Notes under the pieces: generated by a model | What the model was told of the DNA's origin: nothing | The model's input: the letters and a program-made list of their open reading frames with translations, nothing else | Database searches by the model: none | NCBI RefSeq assembly: GCF_027579695.1 | Contig: NC_083587.1 | Coordinates: 38,373,732-38,437,731 of the forward strand | DNA from: Neoarius graeffei | Taxonomy: Eukaryota; Chordata; Actinopteri; Siluriformes; Ariidae | Direction of reading: 5' to 3' | DNA length: 64,000 nucleotides | Shown: piece after piece, positions 54,801 through 63,474 of the stretch | Position numbering within the stretch: the stretch's first letter is position 1 | Layout: every line of letters starts with the position of its first letter | Made by a program: the position numbers and the translations under genes

Positions 54801-57100
54801 CAGTTAAGGCAGGCTATCAGTCAAAGGCTGATCCAATCTTTTTAAACATAAACACCTCCAGCAAGCAATCGTTTCTCAATACTTGAATGTCCAGACCCTC
54901 TGTACGAAACAAAGTGTAGTACGAGGAGCTGGTCTATTACAGTACCAGGTTACCTCACAGGCAACAGCCGTGTTTGTGCTGCAAGTTATTTTTAACATAA
55001 TGTATTTTTTATTCACGTGTGTTGGCATGTTGTTGCAAGATCTGTGAAATTCAAACTATAGGCTACAATGTTGAGGTGAGATGGTAATTCCTTTGAATGG
55101 TAAGAGGTGTGTTTGACACATGATGAGCTACTGAGCACAGGAGTCGTCGATGGCTGGCACACTGATGCACTGCACTGGGAGAATGTATGTGAGAGGGGGA
55201 GTGGCTGCAGCAGATAGAGCGGCAGAAGTGCTTCTTTTACATTTTTTTTCTGAATGCTTAAACACTAACAGTGATTCTTTTGGTATGATTTCTGAAACTA
55301 TTAACACTTGTAGCCAATCTATTAGCAAAGTTTGCCAAACTAAAAGCCCAATCAGCTCTTTACACTCAGTTTGAAATTTTGTAACTCAACTTTTGTTAAA
55401 CTGTAAAACACAACACACTTATTGCAAAACCATAAACACAACTCACTGCATAAGACTCATTTTGCAATTTTATAGCACACTTACAAAAAACATACACTTC
55501 TGTCTCTTCTACTCAGACTATTCTGAGAATTACCTTCCTACACTGACACATGCCAAAGCACTTTTTGATAATTACTTCATTCAACATTCAGACCTTTAGT
55601 ACTGCAAAAAAAGACAGGTAAGGATTTGTCTGGATTACAATTTTGGACAATATTGGAAGGAGAGTGAAAGAGGTATAAGAATTAGAGAAGTGGAAGAGGT
55701 GAAGAAATAAGGTAGAAAGGGACAAGGACCATGAAGTGAAAAAGTGTAGAAAAGGTTGAGATCAAATATCAAAATCTCTACGAAAACTGTAAAAAAATAC
55801 TAAGCTACATGTATTACAAAGTTATAAGATACTGAAAACTGACATGCACTGCACACAGAGTAAGCAAAAGCCAAATGTGTTTTCCATTTTTACTGTCAGT
55901 GTGCAGTTGGTGCTTTGTGTGCTTAATAATGTTATGGGTTGTGTGTACTGTTGTGTACAAAAATACCATTTTGAAAAGAGTGCGAACAGCAAAAAGTGTT
56001 TTTGCACAGAGTGCAAAAAGTGCTTTTGCAAGTAATTTATGATGTTTTGCTAATTGGGTGAAAGGTTTTGTGATTTGTGTATAGAGTTTTGCAAAAATAG
56101 CCAAACGTTGTGCCTAATCGGTCAGAAAAAACTGTGACGATAACTGTATTTGTTGTCCAAAAAACACCAAACTTGGCACTGTACTCACTCGTGCCATTAG
56201 CAAGACACATGCAAATGGTTCGAAAGTTGCTTGGAACAAACACACAGACAGACGTTCCTTCCATTTATAGATAGAAAGATACTCTTTTGTCATATTTCCC
56301 CAGTTTGACTACGGTGGCTGGATGCCCAACTTTCCCACTGCACTCCGAAAGCCCCCACCCAAAGAGAAAGGCCAGACCACTGAGGAAACCATCATGGAGA
56401 CACTGCCCAATGTCAGCACAACGGTCAATGGAATGGCTGTTCTGAAATTGCTAAGCACAAAGTCAACAGATCATGTGAGTACGCGCTGCCCATTGACAGT
56501 CATGTTTAAAGACCGCCTTTATATTTAACAGATTTGGGGGAAAATACAGCATTAAAGGTGGGATAAGCAATGTTGAACGATGTAACATTTGTTCAGTTCA
56601 AAGTCATACATACTATATTTTCCCCAATTTTTTTGGATGCCATAACTTCCTGCTTTGAGTCATGATGGCATGTGATAGAGGTTTAATCAATGGAACACAA
56701 ATACACAAACAGAAATACACACACACATACACACACACATGCAAGCACACATGCGTGTGCATGCGTCCCAGTTATAGCCTAAATATCACAGACGATGACA
56801 TATGGATGACTTACACCTGTGGTGGCATTATTTGCCATCTTCACCCTCACTGGTGTCATGTTGCCTAATTCTGAACATGTTCATCATATCAGCATCTTAT
56901 TTTCTTATCACTCTCTGCAGTATCCTCTTGGAAATTTCCCAGAAGATCTGTTTGATGAAGAGGTTCCATGCAAGCATATTAAAGAATTTACAGAGGCCCT
57001 GGAGAAGTTGTCAAGTAGCATCAAGGAGCGCAACAAGAGCCTGAAACTCCCCTACACCTATCTAAGCCCTGAGAATGTAGACAGCAGTGTAGCTCTTTAA
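30059..57100 (+). CDS. Lipoxygenase (ALOX15B/ALOX12B/ALOXE3-like), complete 14 coding exons, 669 aa
   Basis: Dioxygenase of polyunsaturated fatty acids. The coding ATG is at 30066 in good context. Coding exons: 30066-30215, 35476-35677, 36001-36082, 36205-36327, 41313-41416, 41523-41692, 41827-41970, 42134-42337, 48716-48802, 49963-50132, 50238-50359, 54291-54391, 56304-56474, 56921-57100; all junctions are GT-AG and keep frame (2,010 nt including TAA). Exons 1-2 form the N-terminal PLAT/C2-like membrane-binding domain. Iron ligands are present: His pair in HLLRTH (exon 8), His and Asn in HAAVN (exon 12). The C-terminal residue, whose carboxylate binds iron, is Leu instead of the usual Ile. 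The Coffa-site residue is Ala (NILAR, exon 9), which predicts S stereochemistry. Exon 9 [10 protein letters not shown] and exon 10 [11 protein letters not shown] favour the ALOX15B/ALOXE3 branch. Dioxygenase versus hydroperoxide isomerase cannot be told. Confidence 0.93.
30817..31310 (-). repeat. 3' LTR of the Gmr1-like element with retroposon insertion
   Basis: It matches 34254-34495 on both sides of an inserted block at about 31000-31226. Shared anchors are GAACTGAGTGTTACAAAAAA, CAAGTGTCCAGGTTGGGGAG and GGTCACTGGGGGAGACACAC. Confidence 0.75.
31000..31226 (+). repeat. Retroposon 3' end with TTGCC tail inside the LTR
   Basis: A T-rich block ends in GTAAAGCACATTGAACTGCC, ATAAATAAACTTGCCTTGCC. 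The pentamer TTGCC repeat is a target-primed tail. The LTR sequence resumes directly after it (TTTAAAAGGGCACGG). It resembles in design the element at 2760-2998, which has a TTGAC tail. Confidence 0.6.
31412..31825. repeat. Direct duplication of about 110 bp inside the Gmr1-like element
   Basis: 31412-31522 and 31713-31824 are nearly identical (CCCCCTCCCCCTTGACGGGA ... ATATCAACGGGTGATCC). Between them lies 190 bp starting AGTGTTTCCCACAGACC, unlike the rest of the element, probably an inserted DNA-transposon fragment. Confidence 0.65.
31811..32925 (-). pseudogene. Gmr1-like reverse transcriptase and RNase H
   Basis: Minus-strand frames 32677-32925 and 32134-32670 share one phase and are separated by a TAG near 32677. 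RT motifs are [35 protein letters not shown] and the catalytic AYLDDIIIY. After a frameshift, RNase H begins [14 protein letters not shown] (31811-32074) and includes [11 protein letters not shown]. The tail [15 protein letters not shown] (31420-31470) leads straight to the LTR, with no integrase downstream. Confidence 0.82.
33214..33500 (-). pseudogene. Gmr1-like integrase C-terminal (GPY/F) domain, upstream of RT
   Basis: The minus-strand frame contains [20 protein letters not shown] and [19 protein letters not shown], the C-terminal integrase module with its GPF motif. It is followed, not preceded, by the reverse transcriptase. The integrase zinc and DDE parts are missing because of a deletion at about 33500. 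Confidence 0.78.
33488..34253 (-). pseudogene. Gmr1-like gag with SCAN-like domain
   Basis: Minus-strand frames 33693-34253 and 33488-33742 encode [19 protein letters not shown] and [16 protein letters not shown], then [16 protein letters not shown]. This is the SCAN-like capsid module of several vertebrate Gypsy families. A frameshift lies near 33740. Confidence 0.75.
34254..34495 (-). repeat. 5' LTR of the Gmr1-like element
   Basis: 242 bp. Plus-strand ends are TGTAATGATT and CCTTCCCTGCA. It shares the anchors listed for the 3' LTR, without the retroposon insertion. Confidence 0.78.
34500..34770. repeat. Non-autonomous DNA transposon end (CCCAACTTTTTTG family)
   Basis: It contains CCCAACTTTTTTGAGATGTG and later CCCAACTTTTTTGGAATCGG, with an AT-rich body; the second half repeats 29167-29288. 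This belongs to a dispersed fish repeat family. Intron 1. Confidence 0.6.
34771..35475. other. Lipoxygenase intron 1 remainder, no feature
   Basis: AT-rich intron sequence ending in the exon 2 acceptor (CTTTACAG at 35468-35475). No coding or repeat family was recognised. Confidence 0.4.
35773..35810. repeat. (AC)n microsatellite
   Basis: 19 AC units in intron 2, followed 65 bp later by a short (AAT)n run at 35876-35892. Confidence 0.95.
36736..36827. repeat. (GT)n(AT)n compound microsatellite
   Basis: About 15 GT units pass directly into about 30 AT units in intron 4. The AT part could extrude a cruciform and is a likely length-variable site. Confidence 0.95.
36977..37355 (+). mobile_element. 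tRNA-derived SINE, plus strand
   Basis: Same family as at 5283. It is flanked by GATTTGGGTG (36967-36976) and GATTTGGGCG (37356-37365), a 10-bp target duplication with one change. It is inserted just after the GT/AT microsatellite in intron 4. Confidence 0.85.
38042..39296 (+). mobile_element. 5'-truncated L2-clade LINE
   Basis: Reverse transcriptase C-terminal half in two frames, 38081-38356 and 38377-39093. Motifs: [20 protein letters not shown], catalytic CYADDTQLY, then [20 protein letters not shown] and the closing [16 protein letters not shown] small (GAATT)n expansion (38350-38382) breaks the frame. The 3' end carries CTTTGGATAAAAGCATCTGC and AAATGCATACATGTAA, the hallmark tail of fish L2 elements. 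Intron 4 of the lipoxygenase, sense orientation. Confidence 0.88.
39991..40262 (+). repeat. 165-bp tandem duplication containing a copied intron 5/exon 6 junction
   Basis: 40029-40158 is nearly identical to 41426-41555, that is the end of intron 5, its acceptor and the first 33 bases of lipoxygenase exon 6. Here it lies upstream of exon 5. The copy is embedded in a 165-bp tandem unit (39991-40155, repeated in part at 40156-40216; a third partial motif CTACAAGTACTGGTGGCAG at 40232). The copied acceptor still reads TTTGTAG. No donor follows, so it is an exon fragment, not a full exon. Confidence 0.85.
40472..41131. mobile_element. Possible DNA transposon with 17-bp inverted ends
   Basis: GGGTTAGATGATTAAT at 40473-40488 is mirrored by ATTAATCATCTAACCC at 41115-41130. 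About 650 bp lie between, without coding sequence, but with internal repeats of ACATGTCGATTAATC. Target duplication not seen. It lies in intron 4 between the exon-6 fragment and exon 5. Confidence 0.45.
42783..43263 (+). repeat. 5' LTR of Gypsy copy 2
   Basis: 481 bp, TGTTAGG...CCTAACA. Palindromes GGCCTCTAGAGGCC at 42804-42817 and 42851-42864; TATTTATA at 42946-42953; predicted RNA start ACGGAGTCTTT at 42977-42987; AATAAA-containing stretch near 43130. Confidence 0.92.
43264..43275 (+). promoter_or_regulatory. Self-priming primer-binding site of Gypsy copy 2
   Basis: GAAAGACTCCGT immediately follows the LTR. Its last 11 bases are the exact complement of 42977-42987, 24 bases after the end of the TATA box. 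Same layout as in copy 1. Confidence 0.72.
43277..44259 (+). pseudogene. Gypsy gag, copy 2, frameshifted in the Pro-rich repeat
   Basis: The ATG-started frame 43277-43660 matches gag of copy 1 until the PAPDPAP repeat, where deletions of repeat units and further bases shift the frame. The remaining gag, including the zinc knuckle [14 protein letters not shown], continues in another phase at 43657-44259. The deletion between short repeats fits replication slippage. Confidence 0.85.
44163..47393 (+). pseudogene. Gypsy pol, copy 2, protease to integrase, chromodomain frameshifted
   Basis: 1,076 codons collinear with pol of copy 1: protease [20 protein letters not shown], RNase H, integrase zinc and DDE parts. 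Near 47330-47347 a C-rich tract has changed length, so the frame runs into a premature stop at 47391. The chromodomain continues in another frame at 47314-47559 ([16 protein letters not shown]). The enzyme core is otherwise open, so this copy lost only its targeting domain. Confidence 0.88.
47572..48056 (+). repeat. 3' LTR of Gypsy copy 2
   Basis: 485 bp, preceded by the polypurine tract GAGGGGGGGGTCC (47559-47571). Longer poly-T than the 5' LTR. Confidence 0.92.
48057..48715. other. Lipoxygenase intron 8 remainder, no feature
   Basis: From the Gypsy end to the exon 9 acceptor (TTTTTTTAG at 48707-48715). Contains ATCGCCGCCATTTTGTGATG near the Gypsy border. Nothing else recognised. Confidence 0.4.
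49681..49750 (+). ncRNA. Candidate hairpin RNA in lipoxygenase intron 9 (unproven)
   Basis: Two 29-nt arms (49681-49709 and 49722-49750) pair with a single C/T mismatch around a 12-nt loop GATAGCTCTGTG. On either strand this folds into a 70-nt hairpin of microRNA-precursor size. The stem is more perfect than most animal microRNA precursors, so a tiny foldback repeat or recent inverted duplication is as likely. No target duplication is seen next to it. Confidence 0.4.
50597..51122 (-). repeat. 3' LTR of non-autonomous element
   Basis: 526 bp, TG...CA ends, highly similar to 53196-53705 plus 54068-54113, with a few small indels (for example around 50890-50930). Confidence 0.82.
51244..52251 (-). 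pseudogene. ORF with Val-Pro repeat in non-autonomous LTR element
   Basis: 335 codons, minus strand. The middle is an imperfect tandem repeat of the type [17 protein letters not shown] over some 100 residues, produced by an approximately 12-18 nt DNA minisatellite (51500-51800). Flanks are Ser/Pro-rich with few charges. It closes with [12 protein letters not shown], a small Cys pair. I know no function for it. The plus-strand ORF across the same minisatellite (Thr-Gly repeats) is its shadow. Confidence 0.45.
52154..53176 (-). pseudogene. ORF pieces upstream of the Val-Pro ORF, probably one decayed frame
   Basis: The minus-strand frame begins at an ATG at 53176, twenty bases inside the 5' LTR ([20 protein letters not shown]). 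It shifts to frame 52470-53057 (includes [20 protein letters not shown], acidic and Trp-rich), then to 52154-52537 (Ala/Pro-rich). Overlapping ends suggest one ancestral protein with frameshifts running on into the Val-Pro frame. The N-terminus has the position of a gag start codon but no capsid or zinc-knuckle motif. Confidence 0.45.
53196..54113 (-). repeat. 5' LTR of non-autonomous element, interrupted by a SINE
   Basis: LTR parts 53196-53705 and 54068-54113 surround the SINE at 53706-54067 and together match the 3' LTR. Confidence 0.82.
53706..54067 (-). mobile_element. tRNA-derived SINE in the LTR, minus strand
   Basis: Same family as at 4497. A 12-bp target duplication GGAGAAAAACAC lies at 53694-53705 and 54068-54079. 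The tail is short (ATCATCTCATTA). Confidence 0.88.
54392..56303. other. Lipoxygenase intron 12, no gene
   Basis: 1.9 kb. 55380-56110 contains repeated A/C- and T/G-rich phrases (for example TTGCAAAACCATAAACAC and, in the other sense, GTGTATAGAGTTTTGCAAAA), perhaps the arms of an old DNA transposon. I could not define ends. Confidence 0.4.
56699..56762. repeat. Degenerate (CA)n run in intron 13
   Basis: ACACAAATACACAAAC passing into CACACACATACACACACACA and ending in alternating TGTGCATGCGT. Confidence 0.75.
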
Positions 57101-57139
57101 AAGAATATGCTGTATTTTTGAAAGAGCTTTCTTTATATA

Positions 57140-57145
57140 AATAAA
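57140..57145 (+). promoter_or_regulatory. Polyadenylation signal AATAAA of the lipoxygenase gene
   Basis: 40 bases after the TAA at 57098-57100, with a second AAAATAAAAT about 20 bases later. The 3' UTR would be very short. Confidence 0.6.
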
Positions 57146-57329
57146 AATGTCAACAAAAATAAAATATAACCAACCAACCTGAAAAACAAATCAAAAATAC
57201 ATTGGATATACATGTGTAGATGGCTGATGACTGAGATAAGATCTTAAAAGTACCGGTAGTGCACCTCCATGCCTCGCTATGCTGCATACCTCCTTTTTGC
57301 TCCACTGCCCCTGCACACCACACAGTCCT

Positions 57330-57600
57330 ATTCCCACCCATCCTTTTCATCTTGACGTTTTCCAATGTGGGCTAGGCTATAAAAAAAATCGAAACAATCT
57401 ATATAATCTTTGTTATCATCACAGCATACTCCCGCATACTTCCAGAAAAACCCTTTTTCATGAAATGCCACAAGTCTTCCAAGGAAATCAATTTCCTTAT
57501 TGGCAATGTTCCCATGTTTTCATATGTTCACACCAGACAGACATTCTTATTCTCTTGCAACCTTTTCATATTGACGTTTTCCGATGTGGGCTATGATGCG
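57330..57600. repeat. 33-bp motif in two direct copies, 219 bp apart
   Basis: CCTTTTCATCTTGACGTTTT (57342-) and CCTTTTCATATTGACGTTTT (57561-), both followed by CC(A/G)ATGTGGGCTA. This sits between the lipoxygenase 3' end and the large array. Confidence 0.6.
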
Positions 57601-57801
57601 AGCCTCAAATTCTTTGCAGTTTTACATTGAGGAACGTTATTCTTAAATTGTTGCACTGTTTGCCCATGCAGTCTTTCACAGAGCAGTGAACCCCTCCCCA
57701 TCTTTACTTCTGAGAGACTCCGCCTCTCTGGGATGCTCTTTTTATACCTAATCATGTTACTGAGCTGTTGCCAAGTAACCAAATTAGTTTGGAGGGTTTT
57801 T

Positions 57802-58026
57802 AGGGGCCAAGCAGCGAAGCTGGCGAAGGCCCCTAATGAGTTTGTCGGTTTTCTTATAGTTATTATTATTATTAGGGGCCAAGCAGCGAAGCTGGCGAAG
57901 GCCCCTAATGTGTTTGTAGGTTTTCTTATTATTAGGGGCCAAGCAGCGAAGCTGGCGAAGGCCCCTAATGAGTTTGTCGGTTTTCTTATAGTTAGGGGCC
58001 AAGCAGCGAAGCTGGCGAAGGCCCCT
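57802..58026. repeat. Four tandem GGGGCC hairpin units, 60-72 bp period
   Basis: A 33-nt module AGGGGCC-AAGCAGCGAAGCTGGCGAA-GGCCCCT at 57802, 57874, 57934 and 57994. The last three have a period of exactly 60 bases. Spacers alternate between GAGTTTGTCGGTTTTCTTA and TGTTTGTAGGTTTTCTTA types. The 7-bp outer arms pair, and the inside carries a second short palindrome AGCGAAGCT. Confidence 0.9.
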
Positions 58027-59739
58027 AATGTGTTTGTAGGTTTTCTTCTTCTTCTTCTTATTATTATTATTATAGACAATTCAACTTTCTCCTTAGGGAT
58101 GTCTATGGCAGCCCATAGAACCGTATGTAGGAAAATGCTCAAATTTGGCACACACATTCTAGACAGTCTCAGCATTCCCCACAACAATTTTTAGGTCCCG
58201 ACCCCCAACCCTCTAGCGCCACCAGCAGGTCAAAGTTGCAGGTACATTTCTGCTTGTAACTTTTGAACCGTTGGTCCAATTTTCAAAAACTTGGTATCCC
58301 TGGAATCCTTGGGTCAAGACGAATCCAAAGCACCCCATGACGTCATTTTCCGCCCATATAGTTTTCCCGCCATTTTGAATTTTGTGAAAATCACTTAAAA
58401 TGCTTCTCCTCCCTCAATTTTTGACCAATTTCTCCCAAACTTGGTAGATGGCAACTGTGGACTAAGCTGCACAAGAAACTTACCCGGATTTTAGAATTTC
58501 ATAAGCGTTTGGCCGTGGCAGCCAATCAAATTTGGCTGCGCAGACGCCAAACAGGAAGTGTGCTCATATTTCGGCCGCCCTTTGGCGTATCTTAACGCAA
58601 CTTGGTGAGATTATGCCCCACCCCTCCCTGAAGGAACACAAAAAAATTGGAACAAATTGGCTGCTAGGGGGCGCTATAACTAGGAAAAATGACTTTTGGC
58701 TCATATCTCATGATGCGTTTGGGGCAGAAACAAAATTCCACTATCTCTGGAATCCTTGGGTCAAGACGAATCTATCGCACCCTATGACGTCATATTCTGC
58801 CTTGAGGATTTTCCGCCATTTTGAATTTTGTTAAAATCAATGAAATTCTATGGCAACCCATAGAACCGTCAGACGAGAGTTATTCAAATTTGGCACACTG
58901 ATTCTAGGCTGTCTCAAGGTTCTTGTCACCAAATTTCAACTCACCACATCAAACTCTCTAGCGCCACCAACGGGTCAAAGTCGCAGGTACATTTCTGCTT
59001 GTTACTTTTGAACCATAGGTCTGATCGTGAAAAGCTTAGTATCGCTGGAATCCTTCCTTCAGACCGAATCCAACACTCCCTCTCTCGTCATATTCCACCT
59101 GGTAGATTTTCCGCCATTTTGAATTTTGTGAAACTCAATTAAAATGCTTCTCCTCCCTCAATTTTTGACCAATTTTTCCCAAACTTGGTACATGGCAAGG
59201 ATGGATGAAGCTGCACAAGAAACTTACCCGGTTTTTAGAATTTCTTATGCATTTGGCCGTGGCATCCAATCAAAATTGGATGCGCAGACGCCAATCAGGA
59301 AGTGTGCTCATATCTCGGCCGTCCTTTGGCGTATCTTAACGAAACTTGTTGGCTTTATGCCCCACGCCACCCCAAAGGAAAACAAATCATTTGGACCAAA
59401 TAGGCCGCTAGGGGGCGTTATAACTAGGAAAAATGATTTTTGGCTCATATCTCATGATGCGTTTTGGGCAGAAACAAAATTCCACTATCTCTGGAATCCT
59501 TCCGTCAAAACGAATCCAACACGCCCTATGGCGTCATATTCCACCAGGTAGATTTTCCAAAATTTTGAAATTTGTGAAAATCTATTAAAATCCTTCTCCT
59601 CCCTCAATTTTTGACCAATTTCTCCCAAACTTGGTACATAGTAACTTTAGACTAACTGTCTGCCTGGTCAGTTCTTTCTGTTGCCATGGCAACTTAGGCT
59701 GGGTCACACTGCTTGGCCCCGCATTGCTGCTTGCAGCTA

Positions 59740-59777
<38 letters not shown>

Positions 59778-59778
<1 letters not shown>

Positions 59779-59948
59779 GGGGCCAAGCAGCGAAGCTGGC
59801 GAAGGCCCCTAATGTGTTTGTAGGTTTTCTTATAGTTATTAGGGGCCAAGCAGCGAAGCTGGCGAAGGCCCCTAATGAGTTTGTCGGTTTTCTTATTATT
59901 ATTATTATTATTATTAGGGGCCAAGCAGCGAAGCTGGCGAAGGCCCCT
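59778..59948. repeat. Three GGGGCC hairpin modules between array units
   Basis: Hairpins at 59778-59810, 59841-59873 and 59916-59948, set in (TTA)n runs (59748-59777, 59893-59915, 59972-59995). Same module as at 57802. Confidence 0.9.
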
Positions 59949-59967
59949 AATGAGTTTGTCGGTTTTC

Positions 59968-59998
<31 letters not shown>

Positions 59999-62900
59999 AC
60001 TTTCTTCTCCTATGGGAAGTCAATGGCAGCCCATAGAACCACACATAGGAAAATGCTCAAATTTGGCACACACATTCTAGACAGTCTCAGCATTCCCCAC
60101 AACAATTTTTAGGTCCCCACCCCCAACCCTCTAGCGCCACCAGCAGGTCAAAGTTGCAGGTACATTTCTGGTTGTAACTTTTGAACCGTTGGTCCGATTT
60201 TCAAAAACTTGGTATCCCTGGAATCCTTGGGTCAAGACGAATCCAAAGCACCCCATGACGTCATTTTCCGCCCATATAGTTTTCCCGCCATTTTGAATTT
60301 TGTGAAAATCAATTAAAATGCTTCTCCTCCCTCAATTTTGGATCAATTTCTCCCAAACTTGGTAGATGGCAACTTTGGACTAAGCTGCACATGAAACTTA
60401 CCCGGTTTTTAGAATTTCGTAAGCGTTTGGCCGTGGCAGCCAATCAAAATTGGCTGCGAAGACGCCAAACAGGAAGTGAGCTCATATTTCGGCCGCCCTT
60501 TGGCCTATCTTAACGAAACTTGGTGAGAGTATGCCCCACCCCTCCATGAAGGACCCCCAAAAAATTGGAAGAAATTGGCTGCTAGGGGGCGCTATAACTA
60601 GGAAAAATGTCTTTTGGCTCATATCTCATGATGCATTTGGGCTAGAATCAAAAATCCACTATCGCTGGAATCCTTGGGTCAAGACGAATCCATCGCGACC
60701 TATGACGTCATATTCTGCCTTGAGGATTTTCCGCCATTTTGAATTTTGTTAAAATCATTGAAATTCTATGGCAACCCATAGAACCTTTAGACGAGAGGTA
60801 TTCAAATTTGGCACACTGATTCTAGGCTGTCTCAAGGTTCTTGTCACCAAATTTCAACTCACCACATCAAACTCTCTAGCGCCACCAACGGGTCAAAGTC
60901 CCAGGTACATTTCTGCTTGTTACTTTTGAACCGTAGGTCTGATCGTCAAAATCTTAGTATCGCTGGAATCCTTCCATGAAACCGAATCCAACGGTCCCTG
61001 TCTCGTCATATTCCACCTGGTAGATTTTCCGCCATTTTGAATTTTGTGAAAATCAATTAAAATGCTTCTCCTCCCTCAATTTTTGACCAATTTTTCCCAA
61101 ACTTGGTACATGGCAAAGATGGACTAAGCTGCACAAGAAACTTACCCGGTTTTTAGAATTTCGTATGCGTTTGGCCGTGGCATCCAATCAAAATTGGATG
61201 CGCAGACGCCAATCAGGAAGTGTGCTCATATCTCGGCCGTCCTTTGGCGTATCTTAACGAAACTTGGTGGCATTATGCCCCACGCCACCCCAAAGGAAAA
61301 CAAAAGATTTGGACCAAATAGGCCGCTAGGGGGCGCTATAACTAGGAAAAATGATTTTTGGCTCATATCTCATGATGCGTTTTGGGTAGAAACAAAATTC
61401 CAGAGCCTCTGGAATCCGTCCCTCAAAACGAATCCAACACCCCCCATATTCCACCAGATATATTTTCCACCATTTTGAAATTTGTGAAAATCTATTAAAA
61501 TCCTTCTCCTCCCTCAATTTTTGACCAATTTCTCCCAAACTTGGTACATAGTAACTTTAGACTAACCGTCTGCCTGGTCAGTTCTTTCTGTTGCCATGGC
61601 AACTTAGGGTGGGTCACACTGCTTGGCCCCGCATTGCTGCTTGCAGCTATATTTATTATTCAACTTTCTTCTCCTATGGGAAGTCAATGGCAGCCCATAG
61701 AACCACACATAGGAAAATGCTCAAATTTGGCACACACATTCGAGACAGTCTCAGCATTCCCCACAACAATTTTTAGGTCCCCAGCCCCAACCCTCTAGCG
61801 CCACCAGCAGGTCAAAGTTGCAGGTACATTTCTGCTTGTAACTTTTGAACCGTTGGTCCGATTTTCAAAAACTTGGTATCCCTGGAATCCTTGGGTCAAG
61901 ACGAATCCAAAGCACCCCATGACGTCATTTTCCGCCCATATAGTTTTCCCGCCATTTTGAATTTTGTGAAAATCACTTAAAATGCTTCTCCTCCCTCAAT
62001 TTTGGACCAATTTCTCCCAAACTTGGTAGATGGCAACTTTGGACTAAGCTGCACAAGAAACTTACCCGGTTTTTAGAATTTCATAAGCGTTTGGCCGTGG
62101 CAGCCAATCAAAATTGGAGGCGCAGACTCCAAACAGGAAGTGTGCTCATATTTCGGCCGGCCTTTGGCGTATCTTAACGAAACTTGGTGAGTTTATGCCA
62201 TACCCCTCGCTGAAGGACCCCAAAAAATTTGGAACAAATTGGCTGCTAGGGGGCGCTATAACTAGGAAAAATGTCTTTTGGCTCATATCTCATGATGCGT
62301 TTTGGCTAGAAACAAAATTCCACTGCCTATGGAATCCTTGGGTCAAGTCGAATCTATCGCACCCTATGACGTCATATTCTGCCTTGAGGATTTTCCGCCA
62401 TTTTGAATTTTGTTAAAATCAATGAAATTCTATGGAAACCCATAGAACCGTCTGACGACAGGTTTTCAAATTTGGCACACTGATTCTAGGCTGCCTCACG
62501 GTTCTTGTCAGCAAATTTCAACTCAGCATCTCAAACTCTCTAGCGCCAACAACAGGTCAAAGTTGCAAGTACATTTCTGCTTGTTACTTTTGAACCGTAT
62601 GTCTGATCGTCAAAATCTTAGTATGGCTGGAATCCTTGGGTCAACCCGAATCCAACGCACCCTATGCCGTCATATTCCGCCTGGTATATTTTCCGCCATT
62701 TTGAATTTTGTGAAAATCAATTAAAATGCTTCTCCTCCCTCAATTTTTGACCAATTCCTTCCAAACTTGGTACATGGCAACTTTGGACTAAGCTGCACTA
62801 AAAACTTACCCGGTTTTTCGAATTTCATAAGCGTTTGGCCGTGGCTGCCAATCAAATTTGGCTGTGCAGACGCGAAACAGGAAGTGTGCTCATATCTCGG

Positions 62901-63310
62901 CAGCCCTTTGACCTTTCTTAACCAAACTTGGTGGGATTATGCACCACCCCTCCAAAATGGCCCATACCACATTTGGTGCACATTGGCCATTAGGGGGCGC
63001 TATAACTTTCCAAAATGTGTTTTGGCTCTTACATCATTGAGCTCATATCTCAGCAGTCTTTTAGCACAGACACACACACACACACACACCTAGTACACTG
63101 GAAGTAATTTCAGCCATCACAGTCAATCGAATTTGACGGTGAAGCCGTGCATGCCTCTAACCGTCTGGTTGGAGGTACATTCCTGCTTGTAAACACTTCC
63201 TGTGCGTGCCTATGACCGTCTGCCTGGTCAGTTCTTTCTGTTGCCATGGCAACTTAGGCTGGGTCACACTGCTTGGCCCCGGATTGCTGCTTGCAGCTAT
63301 ATTTATTATT

Positions 63311-63406
63311 AGGGGCCAAGCAGCGAAGCTGGCGAAGGCCCCTAATGAGTTTGTCGGTTTTCTTATTATTATTGGGGGCCAAGCAGCAAAGCTGCGAAGG
63401 CACCCA
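63311..63406. repeat. Two GGGGCC hairpin modules, the second degenerate
   Basis: 63311-63343 is intact; 63374-63406 reads GGGGGCCAAGCAGCAAAGCT and has lost several bases of pairing. A (TTA)n run follows (63424-63470) before the next unit. Confidence 0.85.
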
Positions 63407-63424
63407 TAGTGATTCTATTGTTTC

Positions 63425-63474
<50 letters not shown>

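Noticed and set aside
57802..58026. CRISPR-like spacing of 33-nt repeats at 60-bp period
   Set aside because: Spacers are near-identical rather than unique, and the DNA is vertebrate; this is a tandem hairpin repeat.
57733..58194. ORFs reading GQAAKLAKAPN repeats on both strands
   Set aside because: They are translations of the GGGGCC hairpin modules and (TTA)n spacers; other frames stay open equally and unit indels break them.
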